This document shows, one piece after another, positions 1 through 12,614 of a DNA stretch of 64,000 bases (position 1 is the stretch's first letter; each line of letters starts with the position of its first letter). The DNA is taken from positions 3,804,501 to 3,868,500 of the forward strand of contig CP126191.1 of NCBI GenBank assembly GCA_030272155.1, written 5' to 3'. The notes below the pieces were generated by a model. The model did not search any database and was not told where the DNA came from. It saw only the letters and a list, made by a program, of their open reading frames with translations. This DNA is from Tetradesmus obliquus. Its lineage: Eukaryota; Chlorophyta; Chlorophyceae; Sphaeropleales; Scenedesmaceae. Position numbers and translations under genes: made by a program.

Positions 1-146
1 AGCAGAGATGTTGAGCATGCAGAGTGATTGAAGTTTGTGGCTGGATCGCACAAGGAAGAGGGGTCAGAATAGCACAGAGGTGTGCACATTTATCTCCTTG
101 TGTCCAATGCAGAGCAGCAGCAAGCGCGCAGCATCCCTCCACTCAC

Positions 147-453
147 CGCACAGGTTGAAGAGCTGCTGCTCAATGGTGGTCGCCAGCTGCTGCGCATCAG
201 GCAGCTGCAGCTCAGGCACTGCTGCAGCAGCCTGCTGCTGCTGCTGCTGCCCTGCTGCCGCTCCAGCATCAGCTGCTGCTGCAGCCTCGTCAGCAGGAAC
301 GGCAGCAGCGGGAGCTTCTGCTGCTCCCGCTGCTGCAGCTTCCGCTGCTGCGGGCTCAGCTGGCTGCTGCTGCTGCTGCTCCTGCAGCCCAGCCTCTGCT
401 TGCTGCTCGGCCGCTGCTTGCTCTGGCTGCTGCTGCTGCTGCTCCACGCCTGG

Positions 454-492
<39 letters not shown>

Positions 493-2580
493 CTGCTGCG
501 CCTGCAGCTCCTCGGCAGCCTTCTTCAGCCCAACTGCCAGCTGGCCAGCCGCCTTCTGCCGCACCTCAACCTCGGACAATGCACGCGCCAGCGCAGGCCC
601 GCCAGAGCCGCTGCCACTCAGCCGCCGCTGCAGGCCTGAGGCCCTGGGGTCATATCGCCCGCTGCTGGTCCTGCCAGGGTGGTGCATTGCACCACCCCCA
701 CCTGCTGCTGCGCCTGACGCACCGCTGCCAGCTGCTGCTGCTGCCGCTCCCATCTTCTTTGCTAGCAGCTTCTCCAGCATTGCCTTCTTGAATGCGTCGC
801 TGCCGGGAGCAGGCGCAGCAGCAGCGCCGTTGTCGCTGCCGTCTGCGCTGACGCGTCGCTTAGCACTCGAGCCTGCCTGCTCTGCTGCTCGCCGCTTGCC
901 TAACATACCTGGCGTTGCATCTGTAGCGCCGTTAGCAGCAGCTCCCATTGATAGCCGCCCGACAGGTCCAATCGGCCCCGAGCTTGCCCGCGGCTGCTGC
1001 CTGTTGCCCCTGCTGGGCGTATTGAGCTTCTCGCCTTTGCTGCTGATGTGCTTGCTGCTCTTGCTCTTCTTCTTGGACTTCTTGCTGCTGCTGCCGCTGC
1101 CGCCAAAGCTGCTGCGCAACGCACCTGCTGCTGCATCCTTGCCCTCTTCCTCGCTCGGAGCCTGGTCATCTGACACATCAGCGTCACTATCCAAGCTTTG
1201 GTCATCCGAAAACTCCTCAGCGCTGGAATCCTGCTCGGCATCAAAGTCAGAGTCTGCGCCACCAACTGCTGCTGCTGCTGCTGCCTTGTTCCTGCGGCCA
1301 GGCGTCTGCTGCTCACCGTCCTGCTGCTCCGGCCCTTCGCTTTGCTGCTGCTGCTGCTGCTGCTGCTCAGTGTCCTCGTCAGCATCCTCATACTCGGCTC
1401 CTTCTGCATCTGCCTCACTGAAAGGGATCTCCCTGCCACGCTTGAGCTTGGCATCTTTCGGCAGGTGCTCCACTGCACACCAAAACAGAAAAGCAAGCAG
1501 GCAGGGCAGAAGGACCAGCACAGTCGTAAGTGCAACTCTCCAACAACTATGTGCTTTGAAGCTGAGGATGGGGTTACGCATGATGAGGAGTGTGCAAATG
1601 CACTGCAACACACCAAGGGCGCTTGCACGCAGAGCTGTGGTTTCCTTGCATACAGCAACACAGGCTGTGTGGGCATGTCACAACCTGTACAATTGCAGGG
1701 CGCCCAACAACAATACCTGCAAAAACTAAGGCTGCTTTTTGTAACACATGAAGCTGCTGCTGCTGCTGCTGCTGGTGCCTGTGATGTGCAGCGCTGCCCC
1801 TCACCGACAGCAATGCACTTGTCGCGGATGAGCTCCTCAAGGCTGACCGCCTCCTCCTCATTCGTGCTGGGGTAGCGCAGCTTAGCCATCATGTCCTTGG
1901 GAGACACCTGCACACACGCATGGCAGCAGCAGCAGCAGCAGCAGCAGCGCTGGAAGTCGCCCCGGGGGATTTGGTGACAGCACCACAACATAGCTGGCGA
2001 GCACTTGTGTGCGTTTCAACAAGCAACTGGGCACGGCATCACATGTTCCACTGCTGGTCGTTGCGTGTACAGCTCGTTGCATGCTGCAATGCGCACACAC
2101 GCGCTGTGTCAGATGCCTGCATGCATGGCATACCAGCTGCTGCAACTGCTGCTGCTGCTGCCAACCAGTCCTACTCTGGCTCCTGCTTCAGGTGTCAGCA
2201 GCATGTGCATTTCTGTCAGCTGCAGCTGCAGCTGCATGGCTGTGGTTTTAAACAATGCTGCTGCCCCACCTGCTCCACTTCTGCCATGTACCAGGTGCCA
2301 TCATCAGGCCACAGGATGTACACGTCAGTGTCCTTGATGCTGCTCTTTATGTCTTTGTGCGTCAGCAGCCGGTACACCTTGCGCGAGTTGGCCTCCCAAT
2401 ACATATTCGCAGCCTCCTCGGGTATGACAAAGTCTGGATCAGGCAGTGAGGAAAGGCGCGGGTGAGTGAGCGCAGGCTGCAGCGAAACCCCATCAGGCAG
2501 CAGCACTGCTGCAGCCTCAGTAACTCACCGTCGTCATCGTACTTCCGTGACACCCTAGCTTGGCGTTTAGGACGGTCCAT
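147..2580 (-). CDS. Tudor-like and TFIIS-central-domain chromatin/transcription protein (3' partial)
   Basis: Four exons read leftward: 2580-2529, 2433-2270, 1907-1805 and 1472-147. Phases agree at every junction, and the last donor (GTGAGT at 146-141) leads out of the window, so the C-terminus is missing. The first 18 residues are basic (MDRPKRQARVSRKYDDD). Residues about 18-110 resemble a Tudor-like fold (DVYILWPDDGTWYMAEV, then LRYPSTNEEEAVSLEEL). A long Ser/Lys/Gln/Ala-rich linker follows. The end (VEVRQKAAGQLAVGLKKAAEE, a poly-Q/Ala insert, then LATTIEQQLFNLCG) fits the first helices of a TFIIS central domain as in PHF3/DIDO/Bye1 proteins, which contact RNA polymerase II. The poly-Q insert inside this domain is unusual. 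A nuclear role is inferred. Domain calls are by eye; the Tudor assignment is the weaker. Confidence 0.7.
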
Positions 2581-3027
2581 CTAAGCTGCAGACGACCCTC
2601 GACACACAGCAAGCAGCCTGTGCAGGTCGCTGAACAGCTGGTGCTGCTGTGCAAGCAGTGGCACTGTGCGGTCCTTCACCGATCGAGTTAGCAGGCTTGG
2701 CAAGCCTTAAGCACGAGATCCCGTACAAGTTTGAAATTCATTCACTTTCAAAAGACAGAGCAGGGCTCTCTGCTGCAAGCTGATATTGTGAAAAGCGGCA
2801 TGGGGCAGCATGGACGTTCCTGCCGAGCTGAAAACCTTACCAAACGTACATGTGATTGATGTGCACCGCGTCATGAGGGCAGCACTAGCGGTGGGTACAA
2901 ATAACAATGTCGATGGTGTGCGCGCGCTGCTCAAGTGCGTGACACACCGTCAGCAATTGATGGGAGCGTGCATGATTGCAGATGTCAGTGCTGATCGACC
3001 GTTGATGCTTCTTGTCTGAAGCTCACC
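2581..3027. promoter_or_regulatory. Shared upstream region of two divergent genes
   Basis: These 447 bp separate the start codons of the Tudor/TFIIS gene (leftward) and threonine deaminase (rightward), so they probably hold both promoters and 5' UTRs. I recognise no TATA box or other defined motif. A short open frame at 2810-3019 has no recognisable product. Confidence 0.4.
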
Positions 3028-4551
3028 ATGGCGCTGCACTGCTTGCCGACTCGAAGTGGGCTGGCTGGTCGACCGAAAAGTGCTTCAAGTTGTTTCAGTA
3101 AAGGAACAAGCAATGTATTGGTGCCTGTGCTTCGTCAGCTAGCTCACTGCAGCACACCAGCAGCAGCTTGTGCAGCAGTGCAGCCTCACCGGCCATCAGC
3201 AGCAAGCGTCAGCAGCGAAGCAGCAGCCGCAGACGCGCCTGCCGCAGTCATAGAGAGCATATCTAGCTATGAGGACCCCCTCATGTGTGTGCCGGAGGAC
3301 TTTGAGCTGGCCCCTGGCATGCTGAGCAGTGTAGACCGCACATCACCAGCAGCACCAGAGGATGCGTACAGGTGCATAGGCTGCATCAGGCCAGAGTGCC
3401 AGGTGAGACCCAGCAGTTCCACAGCAGTGTTGTTATGCTTTCAGCATTGCAATTGTGCCTACAAGACTTGCAGTGCCTGGTTGAGGAAAGCTGGCTGTGC
3501 CTGCTGGCAACTCAAATGTCAGAGGAGCGAAGTTCGCTGTGCATCTTCTATCCGTGGCAACAGCTAGCATTGGATACACATAGTCATCACACCTGCTGTC
3601 ATCTGAGCCAGCTGTCCATGCACTTTCCTGCAAACTGCATCTTGGCGTCGTGCAGACTGAGGCGGGTTGTGCAGCCAGCCCATGGAGGTTCACTCAGGAT
3701 GGCTACCTAAGGGAGATCCTGACAGCTCGTGTGTATGATGTGGCGGTAAGAGCTGTACAGTTCAGCGCAACAATAACAAACACCTTGTGGTGTTGCACAG
3801 CCCTTGACATTATCTGGTGTGTGACAAAGCGGCAGCAGCTAGCTGAATGTCAATTGAGCTTGCAGCAGTTGGCAGCAGGACACTGCTGAGTAGTGTGTTG
3901 CCAGAGGCCAACATCACCTAGCAGCGCTAGGAGGCTGCTGGCAAGCCCCAACTGCTGCTGCATGCTTGTGCGCGGCACTGTGGCAGCAGACGTCAGGGCA
4001 AGCATAGGTGGTGGGCTGCCGGTGGTGTTGCCTGAGCAGCAGCGTCTGGGCTGTTGTGCCGTGCAGGTGCAAACGCCGCTGGAGCGAGCAGAGAAGCTGA
4101 GCGATGCGCTGGGCAATGATCTGCTGCTGAAGCGGGAGGACTTGCAGCCGGTGAGCAGCAGCAGCAGCAGCAGCATCAAGGTCAAGCCATCGGTTCCACA
4201 GCAGCTGCTGTATCACGTGCTTGTTTGCCAAGGCTGCAACTCAGCCCTGCTTAGGCATGGGTTGCTTACAGCTCTACATCCGCAGCACGCACCAGCTCAT
4301 GTCACCTTCCTCATCTCGCCCAAGCAGCTGCTGGGGTCAAGGCGCTCATACCCTACAAACAAGCTGCACACGCTGCTGACTGTCTCGCGTGCCGGCATAT
4401 CTGTGCCTCAGGTGTTCTCCTTCAAGCTGCGGGGCGCCTTCAACAAGATGGCCAAGCTGCCGAGGGAGGCGCTGGAGCGCGGCGTCATCACCAGCAGCGC
4501 GGGCAACCACGCGCAGGGCGTGGCGCTGGCGGCTGCCAAGCTGGTGAGGCG

Positions 4552-4582
<31 letters not shown>

Positions 4583-7500
4583 ATGCTGATGCTGATGCTG
4601 ATGCTGCCGTAGTGGGGGTGCGATCGTTGGAGAGTAGGGCAGCACGATGGATGGGACTGAGCATTTGAGGGGGATCGATTAAAAACAGCAGCAACAGCAG
4701 CAGCAGTTGCTGTTGGGGACGCACCCAGCAGCATGCCTGGGCTGCTCAGCATGCGTTCCCCTGTTCCACCCGTCAGGCGGCTGTGTGTGGCTGTTGTCTC
4801 TAGCTGGCGAGGCTCTGTCCGTGCAACAACCAGCACACAATACCGTCATGCCACTCACAACAACAACAACCAACAACAACAAAAACAATCAGACATAGGA
4901 TATATCATGTGGTATGCAACATGTTGTGTTTCTCCGCCTGCCGCAGGGCTGCGTGGCGACCATCTGCATGCCTGTCAACACGCCTGACATCAAGGTGGCC
5001 AATGTGCGGCGGCTGGGCGGCCTGGTGGAGCTGGTGGGAGAGTCCTACCAGGAGGCGCAGGCCTACGCGCAGGTGAGCGTGCTTGACAGGCTGGTTGTGT
5101 GTCACCAGTTGGTTGCTGACAGCTTTTCCAGTACCACACATGTGGTGGGGGAGTCCTACCAGGGGGCGCAGGCCTACGTGCAGCTGGGGCTGGCTGGCTG
5201 GCTGGCTGTACGTCAGCAGCTGTGGGGCTTACTCTATAGCATCTCCTGTACCTCGTACCACGTACGCGGTGGACATAAGCAGGAGGATATCGTGTTCGAA
5301 TGGCCTGCGTGGTGTGTGCGCTCAGCTTGGTTGTATGCAATGTATGATGAAGGACTGCCGGTGCCGTGTGCAGCGGCATGCGCAACGCTGTGGCTGCTGG
5401 GACTCACGGCGTGCTGCTGTGGCCTGCTGGCTGCTGTCGCTGCCTGGTCCTGCAGGCGCGTGCGGTGCGTGATGGGCTCACGTTTGTGGCTCCATATGAC
5501 GACCCACACACCATTGCTGGCCAGGGCACCATTGGTGACGAGATCCTGCGCCAGGTGAGCAGGCTTGGCATGGGATCAGCTCAGTGATGCATGTAGCGCA
5601 GCGCAGCCTGGCGCATGTGGGGCAGTGTCACCTGTAGTTTCCTGGTGCAAAGTGGATCAGCGCAGCAGCAGACTGCACACAGTGTGCTGCTTGCCGGTGT
5701 TGATTTGCAGGCTGATGCTCGCTGTGATCGCCAGCTGTGGGACTTGTGGTGTGTGAGTAAGGCGTATTCACTGCTGATGCTGATGCTGATAATGGCTGCT
5801 GCTGCTGCTGCTGCTGCTGCCGTGCTGGATGCAGATTGCAGACCCCACCAAGCTGGATGCCATCTTTGTGGCAATTGGGGGTGGCGGCTTGATCGCAGGC
5901 ATTGCAGCATACGTCAAGGCGCTGCACCCACACATCCAGGTAGGCTGAGAGATGCCGCTACGAACCTGCTGCAGCAGCTGCCTTTTGTGATGTTGTGAGA
6001 TCCGTGCTCGAGCCGCAGCATGGAATGTCCAGCAGAGGGGATAGTCATGCTGCCTTCACAGACCTGCAAACCTGCCGCTTGCCTGCCTGCCTGTGTTGTT
6101 GCTGTGCAATGGGACGCCTGCTGTGCTTTGTGACTCAATGTGCGTGTTGTGTCTGCCGCCTGTGCTCTGCTGCTGGCAGGTGATTGGCGTGGAGCCGTGT
6201 GGCGCCAACGCCATGGCCATGTCGCTGCAGCAGGGCAGGAGGGTCACACTGTCACGCGTGGACGCCTTTGCTGATGGTGTCGCAGTCAAGCACGTGAGTG
6301 GCGGCACCTGGCTGTTTAGTGTTTTGATGTCTGCAAGGCAGACACAAGCCGTGCTTGCATGCAAGGACAGCGCCGGCCATGTGGCATGTTGTGGTGTTGT
6401 GTCAGTTGCGTCTCTGCAAGAATCCATAACCTTTGTGACAACGCTTGCATGGTGCTTGGCTTGTCGGCCTGCTTTGTTTTTCCCTGCTGTGCTTGCTGAC
6501 AGGTGGTGCTGCACTGCATTGCGAATACACCACCAACCCTCTGCCGACCATTTCTCTGCCCCTGGCTCACTGCTGCTGCTGCTGCTGCTGCCGCAGGTTG
6601 GCGCTGAGACGTTCCGTCTGTGCCGTGAGCTGTGTGATGGCGTGCTGCTTGTAGACAACGCGGCCATCAGCGCGGCTATCAAAGATGTGTTCAATGAGAC
6701 GCGCAGCATCCTGGAGCCTGCCGGGGCAGTGGCGGTGGCGGGAGCCAAGGCCTGGCTCAAGGAGAATGGGCACCAGGTGAGAGAGACACAGAGGGAGAGA
6801 GAGGGAGAGGGAGCGAATGGAAGAGAGAGTGAGAGTGTGTGTGTGAGAGAGAAAAAGAGAGGCGCTGGCTGCGGCTTGCGTGAGGCTGCATGGGCGGCTG
6901 CGCAAAGCTTGGTGGCGTTGGCTGACCAGCCGCGGCAGGCACAAGCAAGCAAACAAGCAAGCAGGGTGCGGCAGGCGCCTTGTTCGCCATGCGACACATG
7001 CTGTATTTGCAGTGACTGCAGCCTTTGGCGGCATGCACATTCCTGCACTGCGCTGCTCACATCGCCGGCCTTCGTCGTTGTCTCAACTCCTTGCTGCGCC
7101 TGCTGCAAATCAAACAACCGCACTCACTTGCAGGGCAAGACAGTAGTAGCCGTCACCAGTGGTGCCAACATCAACTTTGAGCGCCTGCGGCTGGTGTCTG
7201 AGCTGGCTGACCTGGGAGCCAGCACAGAGGTGATGATGGCAACAAGCATCCCGGAGCGGCCGGGGGCCTTCCGCGAGTTTGTGCACACGGCGGCGGGCGG
7301 CAGCGGCAGCGACCTCAACGTCACAGAGTTCAAGTACAGGTGAGCATTGTTATAACAATGTTACAAAGATGTAACCGTCTTTGGTTGGTTGGTTGCCGGC
7401 CAGCAGCTGTTTCTGATCAGTGCAGAGCTGCGTGCGCTGGTGAGGGTTATGCGCTTGCGTTCGGAACACATCACACACTGACGTAACATGATGATGATGA

Positions 7501-8602
7501 CACACTGACGTGTGCCTGTCACACTCTGCTGCCCCCGTGTCTGCTGCTGCGTGCTGGCTGTGCTCAGGTACTCTGCGGGCGCAAACGCCAACATCCTGTG
7601 GTCTGCGGGCGTGCGTGACCGCTCCGAGGTCACAGCTGCCATGGAGCGGCTGCAGGCAGCAGGCATGCCCACCATAGACATCAGCGGCATGGAGTCGGCA
7701 CGGGTGAGTGCACATGCATCGGGCTTGCAGGCTGATTGGATTGACCCGATGAATTGTCCTGCAAGCAGCAGCGTGTGGATGGGGGATTGTCTGGTGTGCA
7801 TGAGGTGTCGTGCCTCTATGCGTGGTAGTTGCATGTACCGTGTGCTGCAGTGAGTTTCTGTGTGTCTGCTTGCAGCATTCAATGGTCAACTTGGCAGCCT
7901 GCATGCAGGTCGTTGTATGGGAACAGGATGGAACTGGGCTTAATGGTGCTGCCTGCTGTGTGTTGACTGACTGTCTGCTGTGCTGCAGATACACCTGAGG
8001 CACTTGGTGGGCGGCCGTGCACGATCATACATGGGCGAGATTCCAAACGAACGCATCTACCAGGTGAGGAGCCAGGGCTAGGACAGGTTGATGCAGCAAG
8101 TTTCGTCGGCGACGCTTTTGGTCGTGCTGCATCAAGCCTGCTGCCAGTACAGCTGCACAGTATGTTCAATGCTAATGCTTGGCCTGCTGCAGCTGCCTGC
8201 AAGCATATGACTCGCCTGTGCAGCAGACCACACCTTTGCATCTTCATGCTGCCGAGTGCCCCTGCGCCTTCCCCGCTCATGCACGTCGCCCCCATCGCTC
8301 ACATTCTTCTCGACCAAACTCACCTCAAATATTCAAACATGCTGCAGGTGCAATTCCCGGAGCGCCCCGGCGCGCTGCGCCGCTTCCTTGACGCGCTGTC
8401 GTCCCCCGAGGGCGGCTGGAACGTGACGCTGTTCCACTACCGCTGCACCGGCAACCGCGAGAGCTACGTGATGCTGGGGCTGCAGGTGCCGCCGCAGCAG
8501 GACAAGGCCTGGCGCAAGGTGACCAAGGCGCTGCAGGACGAGTTCACGTTTGAGGAGCTGGGCGGGGAGGAGCGGCGCGTGTTCAACATGTTCATCCAGT
8601 AA
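3028..8602 (+). CDS. Threonine deaminase (threonine ammonia-lyase), biosynthetic, plastid-targeted
   Basis: Converts L-threonine to 2-oxobutanoate and ammonia, the committed step of isoleucine synthesis in the plastid (bacterial IlvA, Arabidopsis OMR1). Thirteen exons in phase: 3028-3402, 3698-3745, 4067-4150, 4412-4543, 4947-5072, 5456-5554, 5835-5939, 6180-6293, 6597-6776, 7134-7339, 7568-7703, 7989-8063, 8348-8602; about 644 aa against roughly 590 in Arabidopsis. The first ~100 residues are Ala/Ser/Arg-rich like a transit peptide. The PLP domain shows [23 protein letters not shown] with the Schiff-base lysine, SSAGNHAQG and the phosphate loop GGGGL. The C-terminus holds two ACT-like regulatory repeats (each starting at a FPERPGALR- or IPERPGAFR-type motif), so isoleucine feedback is expected. 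The start is the first ATG of the transit-peptide exon. The third exon-intron border region is less certain around 3698. Confidence 0.95.
5034..5261 (+). repeat. Tandem duplication across the exon 5 / intron 5 border of threonine deaminase
   Basis: The end of exon 5 (GAGTCCTACCAGGAGGCGC to GCGCAG, then donor GTGAGC at 5073) recurs about 111 bp downstream at 5151-5184 with few changes (GAGTCCTACCAGGGGGCGC to GTGCAG). There the donor is replaced by CTGGGG. The flanking intronic bases also resemble each other, so the whole ~110-bp unit was copied. The second copy is intronic and lacks a usable donor. Confidence 0.85.
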
Positions 8603-9854
8603 TAGAGGTGTAAAAATAGAGTGGTGCAGCGTGCTTGTGCTATGTGGCATTCAGGTGGCTGGCTGTGGTGTGTGCAGCAGAACGCTGGGTGCGTGTTCAA
8701 CATGTTTACCCAGCAGCGCTGCAGCACAGCTGCCCAGGTGCTGTCGGCTTTGTGTTGTAGCGTTTGGGGTGGCTGCTTGGGTCTTGTTGAATGGAACGAT
8801 GGGAGTGTGTGTAGTGCTGTGGGTGTGTGCTGCCAGGGCAGTTCCTGGGCTGGATGTTTATCAAGGTTGTGCCTGCACAGGCAGGAGGAGGGTGTGTGTG
8901 TTTATCGCAGTGTACAGTCTGGGTTGCCGCACGTGGCGCCAGCATAGTGCCAGCTATTTGTGCACAAACAGGCACTGTGCGCAGTCGACGCCTCTCTGCG
9001 CTAGCAAGAGCTGAATTCTAGGGCTGCTCACAAGTCCACTGTATTTTCTTTTTGGCTTGAGGCACAGTTAGCGCTGATCTGTGTCAATGAGCTGGGCCTT
9101 GAAACACAGGCCATGCCAAGCATTGATTGTGCCAGTACTTGCCCGCATCATGTTGTACGTGATGTACGTACAGTGTACTGCTTCCTGCACATGGGCCTGG
9201 GCTGTACAGGTGCTTGCATAGTGAGTGGGCCTGTGCAGCACTGTGTTGCATTTGCTTATCAGATATATGTTTCGTCGTTATCGCAGTACTGCATCAATAA
9301 TACCAGCTTGTGCTGTGGAGGGATCATGGAGCCATGCCATGATGGCCTGCATGCAGGCTGCTGTTCGAAATGTGGCACATCCGCTGGCAGCTGACTGTGC
9401 GACTTGTAACACGACCTGGTTGTCATTTATGCCCGCGGTGGTCACTTGTTGGGTGGCGCACGGCGCGGAGCGCTGTGGAGTGCTGCATGTGCGCAGCATG
9501 TGGGCCTGTACTCCCGCGCAAAGTTCTGTCGTGGTGATGAACTAAACTGCAGGACCAACCTCACATCAACGCAAATGTACCGAAAACTCGTGTTGATGAC
9601 GATTGCTGGGAGTGCAACTCGTGCTCAAGCAAAAACACCTGCACCCCACCGTCAGTTGCAGGCAGCAGAACGCGCATTGGGTCTATCGCTGTGAAGCATG
9701 ATCGCTACTGCTCAGAGCTATTGCAGCGCTGCTAACGTGTACACGTCACAACGACTCGCAGAAGCTCACTTGCTCCAGAGCACTCCGGAACATGTGCTGA
9801 AGCAGAGATCCTGCGTCCTTGACTTCATCTTCATATCACGCCTAAAGGCGCTGG
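8603..9854. other. Intergenic, no gene recognised
   Basis: Holds the 3' UTR of threonine deaminase and the upstream region of the carrier gene. The open frames here are short, Cys/Trp-rich and unlike any protein I know. No tRNA or other RNA gene was recognised. Confidence 0.5.
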
Positions 9855-12614
9855 ATGTCTGATCACCGCTTGAGGGCGCTTTTCAACTACAGTAGTCCTC
9901 GGTCTGTAGCCAAGCTCACTACTGCAGGCATCGCCTCGGGAGTCGCTGCAACTGCAATACTAGCGAACAGAGATAAACTTAGCAATATAAGGTGCGCCAT
10001 CTGCACAGTGGCAGCTCTTCCAGCTCCACAAGGCTGGGTCACAAACCCCAGCCTGGCCTGATCGCTTATACACCTGCTTGTTGCTGCTGCTGCAGGATAA
10101 GCTTAAACAGCACTTTGATAGAGGCAATATCAGGAGCTGCTGGCGAGGTAGCCCAGGTAATTCCACCCCTCATGCAGCTCCATGCATGTGCTGTACTGCC
10201 AGCAACTGCTTGTGCACACTGCAGCTGTTGGAGCAAGCATACGCATGCATGCTGCCGCTGCACGCCAGTTTGCTTGCACACCAGCTGTTCTCACAACTGC
10301 AGTCAGCACACCATACCCATCTTTGCTCCCCCTACACGCTGTATGCTGGCGCTGCTGCTCCTGCGTGCAGATAGCGCTAGTGTACCCGCTAGACACAGTG
10401 AAGGTGCGCTGCCAAGCAGCAGGTCTCAACAGCAGGCAGGTGCTGGCACAGCTATGGCGCTCCACCGGCGGTAACTGGCCCGCGCTGCTGTCAGCGCTGT
10501 ATGCCGGCGCGCTGCCAGCTGTACCACTGTCTGTGCTGGTCGGCGCTGTGCACTATGTGTCGTTCTGCACAACACGGCGGGCGCTTGCGAAAGTGACCAA
10601 GGCAGACGGTGAAAGCAGCAGCAGCAGCAGCAGCCAGCAGCCGGGTGACACATTACAGCCCCTGCTGGAGCAGCAGCAGCAGCATGCACACCAGCACGTC
10701 ATTGTAACGCATGGCGTAACAGGCACGCACTTCATGCCCATGGAGGACCAAGCAGCAGCAGCAGACGAGGCACCAGACGACACCAGCCTGCAGGACAGCA
10801 GCAGCAGCAGCAGCAGCGCCAGACCTGCAGCAGCAGCAGCAGACGCTGTGGCGCTGACAGCAGCAGCAGCAGCAGAGTCGGAGGCAGATGCCGATGCACG
10901 GCCCATATCGCATGATGTGGGTGAGGGCAGCATGTCGCTGAACATGGCGTGTGCTGTCATCACTGCTGTCATCACTGCTGTGGTGGAGGCGCCACTGGAG
11001 CAGTTCCGGCACAACAGCCAGGCCGGCAACATACACGGCAACTTTGTGCGCGAGATGTGGCGGGTGAGGCGCAAGTGCAGCTGCGGCCGAGGGAACATGT
11101 ACAATATGGCACCATTGCCTTGCACCATTGCACATGATCAGTGTACTGCCTAGCTGGCTTTACATGTGTGCAACCCACATACCAGCTGCTGCCCCCAACC
11201 CATCCCGGCATTGACTCCACCGCAGTGTTTGCACCAATGCTTGCTGCACTTTCCAAGTCTCAATCCTTCACACTGACCGTTGCCTGCATCTCCTCCGAAC
11301 TGTTTTTCCGTGCTCCGAGGGGCCGCGCGCGCTGCACTATGCAAATCACACACACTCACACCAGCTGCTGCTGCCTGCATCTGCTGCTGGCCGCATCTGG
11401 CTCCACCTTCTCCCAGGTACTATGCACCTCCGGTCCGCGCTCGCTGTATTTTGCAAGCTCAAACCTTTCAAACTAATCACTGCCTGCATTTTCTCCGGCC
11501 TGTTCCCCCATGCTGCCAGGTGCTGCGCACCTCGGGCCCGCGCTCGCTGTACTTTGGCTTTGTGCCGTACTGCCTTGAGAGCTGGCCGTATGACGTGAGC
11601 GAGCTGCTGGTGGTGGGCGCTGCTGCTGATGCGCGGGGCGCCCCCGGCCTGGCTGGAATCAAGCCGGCTGTGTTTGACATGACCGTGGGTGCGCTGGCAG
11701 GCACAGTCGCGGTGAGTGGAGGGCAGTGTGCAGGCTGGAGCCTGTCTGGACAGCTGTAGATGCAAAAAGAGAGCTTGCTGTGTTTGACATGACTGTGGGC
11801 ACATTTGTGGTGAGTTGGCAGTGTCTGAAGCCTGTGGATGGCAGCAGCAGAGCATTTTTTGCTGTGTGTTGCTGGTCCTTGAGCTGCAGAAGTGGCGGCG
11901 GCCTTTGGGCCGCGGAAGCTGCTGCACGGCGAGTCTGCCACAAAACATCTCGCAGCAGCACGAATATCTGGCCACACCGGTCACACCTGCACTGCAGCAC
12001 TGCCACTATCATTGACATTATCCATGGTCCTGCTGCTGCTGCTGCCCTGTGCTTGCTTCAGGTGCTTGTCAGCATGCCGTTTGACGTCGTGAAGACGTAC
12101 ATGCAGACGCACGGCACAGGCATGGCAGCGGAGGGCCTGCGCGAGAGCGTGGGCGCATTCTGGGCCACAGGCAGCAGGCTGGTGGCCAAGGGCGGCCCTG
12201 GGGCGCTGTTTGTTGGGCTTGCTCCGCGCCTGGCCCACCAGGTCCCTGGTGAGTGGCTGTGGAACTTGAATTAAATGACGCATTGCTTGCTGTTGATGTT
12301 TGTCTGCTGCAGGACAAAAAGAATGAGGTCTTTGACTGCAGCATTGTCTATTGCAGTTGCTGCAGGGCCGCGGGCAAGGCCACAATGCTTGGGGTTTACA
12401 GAGTTCCAAGCGTTGTTCTTCATGTTGCTGCTGTCCCTAGTATTGCCGACCTTTCTTAACTTTGTGCTGGAGCTGATAGCCACTCACAGGCCACGCCTCA
12501 CTTTGTGTTGATGTCTTTGCAGGAGCCATGGTGTGCTGGCTGGCAATAGAGAGCATGCAGCGCCACTTGAAGAAGTGTGCAGAGCAGCAGCAGCAGCAGC
12601 AGTGCCCAGCCTAG
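9855..12614 (+). CDS. Mitochondrial carrier family (SLC25-type) protein
   Basis: Six exons in phase: 9855-9991, 10096-10156, 10371-11063, 11520-11711, 12062-12248, 12523-12614; about 453 aa. Three carrier signatures mark the threefold repeat: YPLDTVKVRCQ in repeat 1, a degenerate EAPLEQFRHNSQ in repeat 2 and MPFDVVKTYMQ in repeat 3. Members of this family shuttle metabolites across the inner mitochondrial or plastid membrane; the substrate cannot be read here. Repeat 1 is separated from repeat 2 by a ~120-residue Ser/Gln/Ala/Asp-rich insert (about 10605-10925), which makes the protein longer than the usual ~300 aa. It ends with a poly-Q tail (CAEQQQQQQCPA). An intron contains decayed copies of the exon 4 acceptor. 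The N-terminal ~35 residues precede the first helix and could be a targeting stretch. Confidence 0.88.
11281..11570 (+). repeat. Decayed copies of the exon 4 acceptor region in the carrier gene
   Basis: The true acceptor at 11519/11520 is preceded by a tract starting TGCCTGCATTTTCTCCGGCC at 11481 and followed by codons for VLRTSGPRSLYFGF. At 11416/11417 an AG border is followed by a near copy encoding VLCTSGPRSLYFAS (period 103 bp). At 11281-11320 there is a copy of the pyrimidine tract alone, 200 bp upstream of the real one. These are two older tandem copies of an intron-exon border; the 11417 copy keeps a plausible decoy AG. Confidence 0.85.

Noticed and set aside
35-1729. 564-codon rightward frame rich in Cys, Ser and Ala
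   Set aside because: It is antisense to the Tudor/TFIIS gene; its composition comes from reading CTG runs in other frames and it has no domain.
2810-3019. Small frame MDVPAELKTLPNVHVIDVH upstream of threonine deaminase
   Set aside because: Looks protein-like for a few residues but has no family, no downstream exon in phase and sits in the presumed divergent promoter.
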